Below are positions 1 to 6,020 of a DNA stretch of 18,570 nt, piece after piece; position 1 is the first letter of the stretch; every line of letters starts with the position of its first letter. A program made the translations under genes and the position numbers. The stretch comes from Pseudomonadota bacterium (GTDB lineage Bacteria; Desulfobacterota; Desulfovibrionia; Desulfovibrionales; Desulfovibrionaceae). Under the pieces are notes generated by a model. That model saw nothing but the letters and a program-made list of their open reading frames with translations. It did not search any database and was not told where the DNA came from. The stretch is taken from NCBI GenBank assembly GCA_023435825.1, contig JAEZMB010000325.1, positions 1-18,570 of the forward strand, written 5' to 3'.

Positions 1-3
1 GGT

Positions 4-18
4 GCGGGCAGAGCCCGC
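4..18 (-). other. Small hairpin just downstream of aroA
   Basis: Six-base arms GCGGGC and GCCCGC flank a 3-nt loop, 12 nt past the aroA stop codon. The window ends before any T-tract on the minus strand could be seen. It may be a terminator or just an intergenic hairpin before the next gene of the operon. Confidence 0.3.
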
Positions 19-30
19 TCTTCCCTCTTC

Positions 31-1368
31 CTATTCTTCGTCCTGCATCGCTTCGCGTATGGCTTCCCATTTGTCCCAGAAGGTGGGGAACGACTTGGCG
101 ACGCAGCCGGGGTTGTCGATGACCACGTCGATGCCGGCCAGTTCGAAGATGGCGGCGGACATGGCCAGCCGGTGGTCGTCGAAGGCGGAAAATTCCACGC
201 GCTGGTCGGTGCGCAGGGGCCGGGGCTTGATGCGCAGGCCGTCGGCCAGGGTGGTGACCACGGCTCCGGCCTGGGTGCAGTTTTCGGCCACGGCTTCGAT
301 GCGGTCGGACTCCTTGAGGCGCAGGTGGGCGACGTTCTTGATGACGGTCTCGCCCGAGGCGAAGCAGGCGGCGGCGGCCACGGTGGGCACGAGGTCGGGG
401 CAGCGGCCCATGTCGAGTTCCTGGCCGTGCAGTTCGGACGGGAAGACGGTGAGTCCCTCGGCCGTTTCCTCGATGCGCGCGCCCATGCGGGCGAGGATGT
501 CGCGGATGGCCCGGTCGCCTTGGAGCGAATCCTGGCGCAGCCCGGCCACGGTGACCGGGGCCGGTCCCACGGCTCCGGCGGCCAGGAAATAGGAGGCGCT
601 GGACCAGTCGGCTTCCACGGCGTACTCGCGCGGCGTGTAGCGGGCGGGCTGCATGGCAAAGCGGATCTGGCCGGGCACGACGTCGGTGATGGCGCGCCAG
701 TCGGCCTCGACCCAGGCGTCGCCCTGGCGGGTCTGGACGGCGAAGGGCACGCCGAAATCGGCCAGGGCGGACAGGGTGATGGCGACGTAGGGCCAGGACA
801 CGGTTTTTTTGCCGGTGATCTCGATGGTCAGCGGCCCGGTGGCCATGGGCGCGGCCAGGAGCAGCCCGGAGAGGTACTGGGAGCTGTCTTCCAAGGATAT
901 GGCGGTGGTGCCGCCGGAGAGGCCCTGGGTGACGACGGCCAGGGGCGGGCAGCCGGATTTTTCGAGGTACAGGCATTCCGGGCCCAGCGGCAGCAGGGCG
1001 TTGACGAGTTCGCCGATGGGGCGGTCGTGCATCCGGCCGTGGCCGCGCACCAGGAAATGGCCGCGTCCGGCGGCGGCCACGGCCACGAGCAGGCGGCAGG
1101 TGGTGCCGGATTCGCCGACGTCGAGGGCGACGGAATGCTCTTCGTCGTCGTCGCCGCCCAGGGGCCGGCCGGCGGTGCCGGAAACGACCACGGAACCGTC
1201 GCTTTGGGGGTGCATGGCCGCGCCCATGGCGATCATGCAGTCCCGGGTACGGTCGATGTCCTGGCTATCGAGCAAACCCGTGAGGCGGCTGGTGCCGGCG
1301 GCCAGGCTGGCGGCGATGACGGCCCGGTGGGACACGGACTTGGAAGGCGGCGCGGTGATGGTCGGCAT
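31..1368 (-). CDS. aroA: 3-phosphoshikimate 1-carboxyvinyltransferase (EPSP synthase)
   Basis: EPSP synthase joins phosphoenolpyruvate to shikimate 3-phosphate, the sixth step of the cytoplasmic shikimate pathway. The start at 1368 gives 445 residues, normal for the family, and begins directly with MPTITAPPSKSVSHRA. This N-terminal motif carries the substrate-binding Lys10 and Arg15. The start is supported by GAGGA 4 nt upstream; an in-frame ATG 16 codons earlier would add a tail with no family match. Other landmarks are ESGTTCRLL (phosphoenolpyruvate loop), DSSQYLSGLLLA, the catalytic-Asp segment DLVPTVAA, RLKESDRI, and DDHRLAM near the C-terminus. It is the most distal aro gene visible, 206 nt after pheA. 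I infer that the operon continues beyond the window, since desulfovibrios usually place tyrA and trp genes after these four. Identification is secure. Confidence 0.96.
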   Translation of the reverse strand: MPTITAPPSKSVSHRAVIAASLAAGTSRLTGLLDSQDIDRTRDCMIAMGAAMHPQSDGSVVVSGTAGRPLGGDDDEEHSVALDVGESGTTCRLLVAVAAAGRGHFLVRGHGRMHDRPIGELVNALLPLGPECLYLEKSGCPPLAVVTQGLSGGTTAISLEDSSQYLSGLLLAAPMATGPLTIEITGKKTVSWPYVAITLSALADFGVPFAVQTRQGDAWVEADWRAITDVVPGQIRFAMQPARYTPREYAVEADWSSASYFLAAGAVGPAPVTVAGLRQDSLQGDRAIRDILARMGARIEETAEGLTVFPSELHGQELDMGRCPDLVPTVAAAACFASGETVIKNVAHLRLKESDRIEAVAENCTQAGAVVTTLADGLRIKPRPLRTDQRVEFSAFDDHRLAMSAAIFELAGIDVVIDNPGCVAKSFPTFWDKWEAIREAMQDEE

Positions 1369-1401
1369 AGGGTCCTCGTTGGCAAGGGTGGTCGGTGGGA
1401 A

Positions 1402-1432
1402 GCCTCCGGCGGCCAAGGGGCTGACGCCCCTT
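1402..1432. repeat. REP-like hairpin element between pheA and aroA
   Basis: The gap between pheA and aroA holds GCCTCCGGCGGCC followed by a perfect hairpin, AAGGGGC (1415-1421) and GCCCCTT (1426-1432), loop TGAC. A second perfect 6-bp hairpin lies at 1477-1493 (GCCACT/AGTGGC). From memory of GC-rich desulfovibrio genomes, similar modules recur between genes, so a dispersed repeat is plausible. No second copy is present in this window. Confidence 0.4.
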
Positions 1433-1536
1433 GAAACCCCCTAGCGCTTTCCGTCCGTTGCATTCAAGCGTCGCGTGCCACTAGGGGAGTGGCGCTGGTT
1501 CCGCGCGACCTTCTTCCTTCAATTTATCCAGGGGGT

Positions 1537-1570
1537 CCGGGGGGGATGATCCCCCCCCGGTTTCTTTTTT
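1537..1570 (+). terminator. Terminator-like hairpin, oriented against the aro operon
   Basis: Perfect 9-bp arms CCGGGGGGG (1537-1545) and CCCCCCCGG (1552-1560) flank a 6-nt loop. The T-rich tail TTTCTTTTTT (1561-1570) follows on the plus strand only. As an intrinsic terminator it would stop plus-strand (antisense) transcription entering pheA. On the operon strand it forms the same stem 14 nt after the pheA stop but without a T-tract, so it should not terminate there efficiently. It might instead protect the pheA 3' end or shift the aroA to pheA ratio. Confidence 0.45.
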
Positions 1571-1574
1571 CCTC

Positions 1575-2726
1575 TCACTCCGCCTTGTCCGTCGCGCCTT
1601 CGGCCAGGTCCACCTGGGGACCGGCCGGGTAGCAGCCCAGGATGCGCAGGCTGTGGGTGTTCTCGGTCAGGGTGGCCAGGAGCTTCTTGTATTCCTCGCG
1701 GGTGAGGTCGCATTGCAGGTCGGCGAAGAAGAAGTACTGCCATTTTTCGCCCCGGATGGGCCGCGATTCGAGCTTGGTCAGGTTGATGCCCTCGCCGGCC
1801 AGGTGGGCCAGCACCTGATGCAGGGAGCCGGGCTTGTTGGGCACGGTGAAAAGGAGCGACGTCTTGTCCCGGGTCTGCTGCTTGGTGTCCTCGGGGCCGA
1901 TGATGAAAAACCGCGTCCAGTTGTCGGGCAGGTCCTCGATGGGGCTGGCCAGCACGTTCAGGCCGTGCATGGCGGCCAGACGCAGGTGGCCGATGGCGGC
2001 GGCGTTCGGCTCTCCGGCCAGCCGCGCGGCGGCGGCGGCGGTGGAGTCGGTGGGGATGACCTTGGCCCGGGGCAGGTGGGTCTTGAGCCAGCCGGCGCAC
2101 TGGGCCAGGGGCTGGGGGTGGGAGTAGACGATTTCCACCGCGTCCAGGCTCGTTGCCGTGGAGAGCAGGGCGTGGCTGACCCGGCAGGTGATCTCGGCCT
2201 GGATGAAGACGTTGTAGCGTTGGAAGTTGTCCAGGCTCTGGCCGATGGTGCCTTGGAGGGAATTTTCCAGCGGCACCACGCCCAGGTCGGCCTGCTTGCC
2301 GGCCACGGCGGCGAACACGTCGCCGATGGTGGTCTGGGGCAGGAAATCCGGGGAATGGCCCAGGGCGGCCATGGCGGCGAAATGGGAGAATGTGCCTTCG
2401 GGGCCGAGGTAGGCCACCCGTTCGGGGCGCTGGAGGCGTCTGGAGGAGGACAGGATTTCGCGGTAGACGGCGATCAGATGGTTGTTGGGCAGCGGTCCGG
2501 GATTGGCGGCGGTGAGGCGGGCCAGCACTTCCTGTTCGCGGAAGGGCTTGAAGATGGCGCTGGCCCGGCCGTCCTTGCGCCGCCCGACCTCCAGGCTCAG
2601 GGCGGCGCGTTTGTTGAGCAGGGCCACGATCTCGTCGTCCACGGCGTCGATGCCGTGGCGGATTTCGAGCAGCGCCTCCTCCAGGGAACCCGGGGCGACG
2701 GCAGGCTGGGTCGTGTCCGGGTTCAT
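1575..2726 (-). CDS. pheA: Bifunctional chorismate mutase / prephenate dehydratase
   Basis: The P-protein converts chorismate to prephenate and then to phenylpyruvate, the committed branch to phenylalanine, in the cytoplasm. The 383-residue product has an AroQ-type chorismate mutase helix domain (about 15-100, starting SLEEALLEIRHGIDAVDDEI). A prephenate dehydratase domain follows (about 104-280, from VAYLGPEGTFSHFAA, with the catalytic TRF at 271-273). A C-terminal ACT domain (about 290-367, with NKPGSLHQVL and LESRP) is the usual phenylalanine feedback site. The start at 2726 is chosen because AAGGA lies just upstream and only one base separates it from the aroB' stop. A longer reading frame would overlap aroB' and has no family similarity. 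The tight junction implies coupled translation, and enzyme-level feedback would add to the attenuator upstream. Identification is secure. Confidence 0.96.
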   Translation of the reverse strand: MNPDTTQPAVAPGSLEEALLEIRHGIDAVDDEIVALLNKRAALSLEVGRRKDGRASAIFKPFREQEVLARLTAANPGPLPNNHLIAVYREILSSSRRLQRPERVAYLGPEGTFSHFAAMAALGHSPDFLPQTTIGDVFAAVAGKQADLGVVPLENSLQGTIGQSLDNFQRYNVFIQAEITCRVSHALLSTATSLDAVEIVYSHPQPLAQCAGWLKTHLPRAKVIPTDSTAAAAARLAGEPNAAAIGHLRLAAMHGLNVLASPIEDLPDNWTRFFIIGPEDTKQQTRDKTSLLFTVPNKPGSLHQVLAHLAGEGINLTKLESRPIRGEKWQYFFFADLQCDLTREEYKKLLATLTENTHSLRILGCYPAGPQVDLAEGATDKAE

Positions 2727-2727
2727 G

Positions 2728-3702
2728 TCATCCTTCCTTGATCTCTTCGGCGATGCGCATGCCGAAGTGGCGGCCGGCCACGTCGGTGGAAACGAGCACC
2801 GTGTCACCTTCCTTAAGCGCCACCACGCTGACCGGTTTGCCCTCGGGGGTGACCAGCCGGATGGTTTCGGCGTTTTGCAGGAACACCTTGCCTTCCTTGC
2901 CGCCCACCTCGGCGGTGATGAGCAGCATGGGGCGGATCTCGGTCTTCACGCGGCCGACCACGGCGGTCTTGGTGGCGCCCTTGTGGGAGACGATGAGCAC
3001 TTCCGAGCCCGAGGCCAGCTCTTCGAGGTAGCGGGTCTTGTCTCCGGGCATCTGGCAGTAGGCGTGGACCGCGCCGGCGTTGATGCGGAAGGGGCGGGCG
3101 GCGACGTAGGGATTGGACTCGGTTTCGGCGTTGACCAGGAAGGTGAAGGCCGAGCTGTTGCCCACGAGCATGCCCTCGCCGGTCTTCAAGATGCTCGTGG
3201 TGTCCACGCAGACCCGGTGGCCCAGGCCCGCGTGTTCGATCTTGGTGATGACGGCCGGCACGAGTTCCATGGTTCCCTGGGAGAGCTTGAGTTCATTGAC
3301 GATGGTCTTGAGGTCGCACACGGCCTCGGGGGTGATGAGCAGCTTGTCCGCGCCGCGCTCCAGGACCCCGGCGGCCAGCCGCGCCCGGTCCAGGCTTTCG
3401 CATTCCAGGCCCAGGCCCTCGGTGCAGGCCAGGATGTTCTCCACCGGAATGATCTCCCAGCCCTGGGCCAGGAAGACCGGACGACAGGCCTTTAAGGAGT
3501 CGATGGCCGTTCCCTCGTCATCCTTGCAGCAGATGGGGATCAGTTCGAACTGATCCGGCGTCATCACCTGGGTGCGGCCCAGGGCCAGCACCTTGTCGGC
3601 GTCGGCCGCCTCGACCACGAATCCGTCCACGCCGGATTCGAGGCCGAGGGTGATGACGTTTTTGTCGAAGGGAACGACCTTGAGCCATATTTCTTTGGTC
3701 AT
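2728..3702 (-). CDS. aroB': 3-dehydroquinate synthase II (archaeal-type)
   Basis: This enzyme oxidatively deaminates and cyclises 2-amino-3,7-dideoxy-D-threo-hept-6-ulosonate to 3-dehydroquinate. It replaces the usual DAHP/AroB entry to the shikimate pathway and is typical of methanogens (MJ1249 family). The 324-residue length and the long conserved block around residues 180-215 (NSSAFTFLVNAETESNPYV, then RPFRINAGAVHAY) fit the family; it is unrelated to canonical AroB. The start at 3702 is preceded by AAGGATTAG, which overlaps the stop codon of aroA' 3 bases away. The two genes are therefore almost certainly translated from one mRNA. The neighbour aroA' makes its substrate, which corroborates the assignment. 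Confidence 0.94.
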   Translation of the reverse strand: MTKEIWLKVVPFDKNVITLGLESGVDGFVVEAADADKVLALGRTQVMTPDQFELIPICCKDDEGTAIDSLKACRPVFLAQGWEIIPVENILACTEGLGLECESLDRARLAAGVLERGADKLLITPEAVCDLKTIVNELKLSQGTMELVPAVITKIEHAGLGHRVCVDTTSILKTGEGMLVGNSSAFTFLVNAETESNPYVAARPFRINAGAVHAYCQMPGDKTRYLEELASGSEVLIVSHKGATKTAVVGRVKTEIRPMLLITAEVGGKEGKVFLQNAETIRLVTPEGKPVSVVALKEGDTVLVSTDVAGRHFGMRIAEEIKEG

Positions 3703-3705
3703 GAC

Positions 3706-4503
3706 CTAATCCTTGAGGAGTTCGAGGGCTTGATCGACTTCCCAGTCGAGGTGGACGATGCCGTGCAGGGCCTGGACGATGCGGGCGGGCTGGGCGTGCT
3801 GAAAGATGTTGCGCCCGATGGAAAGCCCCGAGCCGCCGGCCTGGACCGAGTCGTGGGCCATCTGCAGCAGGTCGCGGTCGTTGTCCATCTTGGGGCCGCC
3901 GGCGATGACCACGGGGATGCAGCAGGCGTCGGTGACCTTGGAGAAGGATTCGATGTCGCCGGTGTAGGGTACCTTGACCACGTCCGCGCCGAGTTCGGTG
4001 CCGACCCGGGCGCAGTGGGCCACCACCTCGGCGTCGTACTCGTTTTTGACCTTGGGGCCACGGGCGTAGACCATGGCCAGAACCGGCATGCCCCAGTCGG
4101 CGGCCCGGGAGGTGGTTTCGCCGAGGTGGGCCAGCATGTCGCGCTCGGTCTCGTCGCCGAGGTTGATGTGCAGGGACACGGCGTCGGCCCCGAGCTTGAT
4201 GGCGTCCTCGACGGTGCCGACCAGGGTCTTGGCGTTGGGGAAGGGCGACAGGCTGGTGGAGGCGGAGAGGTGGATGATCAGCCCGACGTCGCGGCCGCGC
4301 CCGCGATGGGAGCAGCGCGGCAGGCCCTTGTGCATGAGTACGGCGTTGGCCCCGCCCTCGGCCACCTGGTTGACGGCGTCGCGCATGTCAATCAGGCCCG
4401 AGATGGGGCCGACGGTGACGCCGTGGTCCATGGGGACGATGATGGCGCGGTGGGTGTTGCGATTGAAAATGCGTTCGAGGCGGACGGCTTTCCCAAGCAG
4501 CAT
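3706..4503 (-). CDS. aroA': 2-amino-3,7-dideoxy-D-threo-hept-6-ulosonate synthase
   Basis: This class I aldolase-type enzyme (DeoC/FbaB superfamily, MJ0400-like) makes the six-deoxy amino sugar precursor that aroB' turns into dehydroquinate. The 265-residue product shows PMDHG (Asp26), the Tyr146 segment MVYARGPK, the Schiff-base lysine in ADVVKVPYTG (Lys177) and the phosphate-binding end AGGPK followed by GLSIGRNIFQ. Fructose-bisphosphate aldolase of the same superfamily is the main alternative. The operon partner aroB' and the aromatic attenuator upstream make the ADH synthase reading much stronger. The start at 4503 has a strong AAGGAG 8 nt upstream. It is the first structural gene of the operon, and its mRNA begins downstream of the attenuator terminator. 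Confidence 0.93.
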   Translation of the reverse strand: MLLGKAVRLERIFNRNTHRAIIVPMDHGVTVGPISGLIDMRDAVNQVAEGGANAVLMHKGLPRCSHRGRGRDVGLIIHLSASTSLSPFPNAKTLVGTVEDAIKLGADAVSLHINLGDETERDMLAHLGETTSRAADWGMPVLAMVYARGPKVKNEYDAEVVAHCARVGTELGADVVKVPYTGDIESFSKVTDACCIPVVIAGGPKMDNDRDLLQMAHDSVQAGGSGLSIGRNIFQHAQPARIVQALHGIVHLDWEVDQALELLKD

Positions 4504-4557
4504 GGCGTATCTCCTTGCGTTTGGCCCAACCGGCCGAGGCCGCCGGCGACTGGTAAT

Positions 4558-4590
4558 AAAAAAGGGCCGCCGGCGTGATGCCCGCGGCCC
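4558..4590 (-). terminator. Attenuator terminator before the aro operon
   Basis: On the minus strand GGGCCGC-G-GGC, loop ATCAC, GCC-G-GCGGCCC form a 7-bp plus 3-bp stem with one G-G mismatch. The tract TTTTTT follows at 4563-4558. It lies between the leader peptide stop (4615) and aroA' (4503), so it would end transcription before any structural gene unless its 5' arm is captured by the antiterminator. Confidence 0.9.
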
Positions 4591-4614
4591 TGGAGAGGCT
4601 CGTTTGCGGTTGAC

Positions 4615-4704
4615 CTAGTTCGACCGCAACCCCCCCAGACCACGGGCGTGGCTAAACCAGTACCAAAAGTAAAAGCCGGTGGTGGGGGTGTGGAGGGTCT
4701 GCAT
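4615..4704 (-). CDS. Aromatic-rich leader peptide of the aro attenuator
   Basis: A 29-codon frame opens with ATG at 4704 and stops at TAG (4617-4615). Its middle reads TTGFYFWYWFSHARG: seven consecutive aromatic codons (three Phe, two Tyr, two Trp), too biased for chance at this exact location. The peptide's likely role is ribosome stalling rather than any product function. No Shine-Dalgarno motif precedes the ATG. An upstream in-frame TTG (4710) or a much longer frame from 4827 are alternatives, but neither has a better ribosome site. If the promoter proposed at 4742-4713 is right, the ATG is within a few bases of the 5' end and the message may be translated as leaderless mRNA. Confidence 0.85.
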   Translation of the reverse strand: MQTLHTPTTGFYFWYWFSHARGLGGLRSN

Positions 4705-4712
4705 GGGCAATA

Positions 4713-4742
4713 CGGGTACTTGGGCCGGCGGGAAGTTGTCAA
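4713..4742 (-). promoter_or_regulatory. Candidate promoter of the aro leader
   Basis: A perfect -35 hexamer TTGACA lies at 4742-4737 on the minus strand. The -10 side is poor: TACCCG at 18-bp spacing. It is the only TTGACA near the leader, but the implied start site is about 2-8 bases before the leader ATG, which is odd. The call rests on the -35 alone. Confidence 0.35.
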
Positions 4743-4963
4743 GGGTTTTTTCGTTTTCGGCAAAATGGGGGTGTCGGCGGCGGGGCTGGACGTCTGCCGC
4801 AGGGCACAGCGCGTTGGCGGAGCACAACGGCCGGGGGCGTGATCCGGCCAGCGGTGGAGCCGTCAGGGCTGTCGCGTGTCACGGCTGGAGCCGCGCATCG
4901 ACCGAGGATCGTTGTTGCCTGAACAAGTTTGGGGGTAGTGGTTTGGCTGGAATGTCCATGGTT

Positions 4964-4992
4964 TTGGTGGGAAACCGGGTTTTGTTTAAAAA
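4964..4992 (+). promoter_or_regulatory. Candidate distal promoter for aprBA
   Basis: TTGGTG (4964-4969) and TAAAAA (4987-4992) stand 17 bp apart in a locally AT-rich patch. Matches to the sigma-70 consensus are moderate. The -10 lies inside a Rex-like palindrome, as it does at the proximal promoter, which is the main reason to list it. Confidence 0.3.
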
Positions 4993-4999
4993 GTCACAA
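4982..4999. promoter_or_regulatory. Distal Rex-like operator
   Basis: TTGTTTAAAAAGTCACAA matches the Rex-type pattern TTGTGA-N6-TCACAA in 10 of 12 defined positions, with a perfect right half. Rex is an NADH-sensing repressor known to control sulfate-reduction genes in desulfovibrios. A CRP/FNR-family regulator such as HcpR is an alternative reader of a similar palindrome. Confidence 0.45.
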
Positions 5000-5183
5000 G
5001 AGGCGAAGGGGTTGTGATGAGAGACCGGGGAAAACCGGGAAAAGGTCTTGCGGGGGTGGGGTGGGTCTGCTAGTTTGGACGGTGCAACCACTACCGTGTT
5101 CGTCCGTGGCCGAGGGCCCGCCGGGGTCTTCGGAGCCGCTTTGTCGGCGCTTTTGGGCGGACGTGAAAAAAAGAACATTACCC

Positions 5184-5211
5184 TTGACTGGGGTTGCGGC
5201 GCTTGTTAAAC
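5184..5211 (+). promoter_or_regulatory. Candidate proximal promoter for aprBA
   Basis: TTGACT (5184-5189) and TTAAAC (5206-5211) with a 16-bp spacer form the best sigma-70-like promoter in the intergenic region. Transcription would begin near 5218, leaving a 5' UTR of about 260 nt before aprB. An operator overlaps its -10. Confidence 0.5.
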
Positions 5212-5220
5212 CGATCACAA
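5203..5220. promoter_or_regulatory. Proximal Rex-like operator over the apr -10
   Basis: TTGTTAAACCGATCACAA fits TTGTGA-N6-TCACAA at 11 of 12 defined positions and covers the proposed -10 and transcription start of aprBA. Occlusion of this site at low NADH is the expected Rex behaviour. The match is seen; the regulator is inferred from published predictions for this bacterial group. Confidence 0.6.
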
Positions 5221-5280
5221 GCTAACCGCAGGCAGTTCACAAACGGAAGCAATTCCGGGGTTTTGTTGCAAAGAGGCAGC

Positions 5281-5380
5281 GGGGACGGCGAAAATCCCCA
5301 CGCCCGGCGGTTGCATACAACGTCGGCACCAAGCGACGCCGACGCATGAGGGCAGGCCGGAGCCAGGCGCACAATGCGCC
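5281..5380 (+). other. Hairpin-rich 5' UTR of aprBA
   Basis: Three hairpins stand in the leader of the aprBA message. GGGGA/TCCCC lies at 5281-5299. CGTCGGC/GCCGACG (perfect 7 bp) lies at 5321-5344. GGCGCA-CAA-TGCGCC (perfect 6 bp, extendable by GCCA/TGGC) lies at 5366-5380. None has a T-tract, so they are not terminators. They may stabilise a very abundant mRNA. I recognise no riboswitch class. Confidence 0.45.
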
Positions 5381-5480
5381 ACATGGCGACGGCGCGCGGA
5401 TGTCCCAGGCGTCCAGGCGTTCAGCTCTTTAATGGATTGGGCGCTGGGTGTACAACAACTAAACGTTTGGAGGACTACTT

Positions 5481-5972
5481 ATGCCTACCTTTGTGGATCC
5501 GAGCAAGTGTGACGGATGCAAAGGCGGTGAGAAGACCGCGTGCATGTACATTTGCCCCAATGACCTGATGATTCTGGATCCTCAGGAAATGCGCGCCTTC
5601 AACCAGGAGCCTTCCGCTTGCTGGGAATGCTACTCCTGCGTGAAGATCTGCCCGCAGGGCGCTATCTCCGCCCGCCCCTACGCCGACTTCGCTCCCATGG
5701 GCGGCACCTCGATCCCCATGCGTTCCGCCGACTCCATCATGTGGACCGTGAAGTTCCGCAACGGCAACATCAAGCGCTTCAAGTTCCCCATCCGCACCAC
5801 CCCCGAAGGTTCGATCAAGCCCTTCGAAGGCAAGCCGGAGCCGGGCGACCTGGATAGCGAACTGCTGTTCACCGAGACCGCCCTGGCCACCCCCAAGGAA
5901 GCTCTTGGCAAGAAGTTCGACGTCACCGGCGCCGACACCGTGCAGTGCTGGCTGGACGGCTTCTGCAAGTAG
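5481..5972 (+). CDS. aprB: Adenylylsulfate reductase, beta subunit
   Basis: AprB is the iron-sulfur electron-transfer subunit of APS reductase and passes electrons to the FAD of AprA in the cytoplasm. The 163-residue product has a ferredoxin-like half with two [4Fe-4S] sites. These are Cys10, Cys13, Cys21 and Cys25 (with the family's long loop between second and third Cys), and Cys47, Cys50, Cys53 and Cys57. Trp48 next to the second cluster matches the conserved tryptophan on the electron path. The rest is the C-terminal tail that wraps around AprA. The start is preceded by GGAGG 7 nt upstream. aprA follows after 48 nt with its own CGGAGGA. Identification is secure. Confidence 0.98.
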   Translation: MPTFVDPSKCDGCKGGEKTACMYICPNDLMILDPQEMRAFNQEPSACWECYSCVKICPQGAISARPYADFAPMGGTSIPMRSADSIMWTVKFRNGNIKRFKFPIRTTPEGSIKPFEGKPEPGDLDSELLFTETALATPKEALGKKFDVTGADTVQCWLDGFCK

Positions 5973-6020
5973 TCCGTTTCGCCAACTGAATAGCCATCCA
6001 CCCTACGGAGGACATATATT

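Larger units (their letters stand above)
4558..4704 (-). promoter_or_regulatory. Aromatic amino acid transcription attenuator
   Basis: Four segments can be laid out on the minus strand. Segment 1 (4688-4675, CCCCCACCACCGGC) pairs with segment 2 (4647-4630, GCCCGTGGTCTGGGGGGG). The pairs are GCC:GGC, GTGGT:ACCAC and GGGGG:CCCCC, and the aromatic codons lie exactly in the loop. Segment 2 can instead pair along its full length with segment 3 (4598-4580, CCTCTCCAGGGCCGCGGGC): 18 pairs, four of them G-U, with one bulged G. This swallows the entire 5' arm of the terminator. Segment 3 with segment 4 (4574-4564) is the terminator. An extra hairpin, TTGCGGT (4629-4623) with ACCGCAA (4610-4604), holds the leader stop codon in its loop and would sit inside the antiterminator. 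Starved ribosomes stalled on the aromatic codons cover segment 1 and free 2:3. Well-fed ribosomes reach the stop, mask segment 2 and allow termination. The pairings are seen; the mechanism is inferred from trp/phe/his attenuators. Confidence 0.88.
4743..5480. other. Non-coding region between divergent aro and apr operons
   Basis: About 740 nt without a credible protein gene. Short frames exist on both strands (for example 4879-5178 minus and 4929-5225 plus), but they have no recognisable domains, no ribosome sites and low-quality composition. The stretch is less GC-rich in places (4920-5000 and 5160-5260) and carries the regulatory sites listed separately: two promoter/operator pairs and the hairpin-bearing 5' UTR of aprBA. 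From 4743 to 4960 I see nothing specific. Confidence 0.6.

Noticed and set aside
4705..4827. Longer version of the leader peptide starting at 4827
   Set aside because: The extra 41 codons have no ribosome site and would cross the TTGACA promoter element. The short 29-codon form fits attenuator leaders.
4879..5225. Short open frames on both strands in the aro-apr intergenic region
   Set aside because: They have no ribosome sites or domains, and they overlap the promoter and operator signals.
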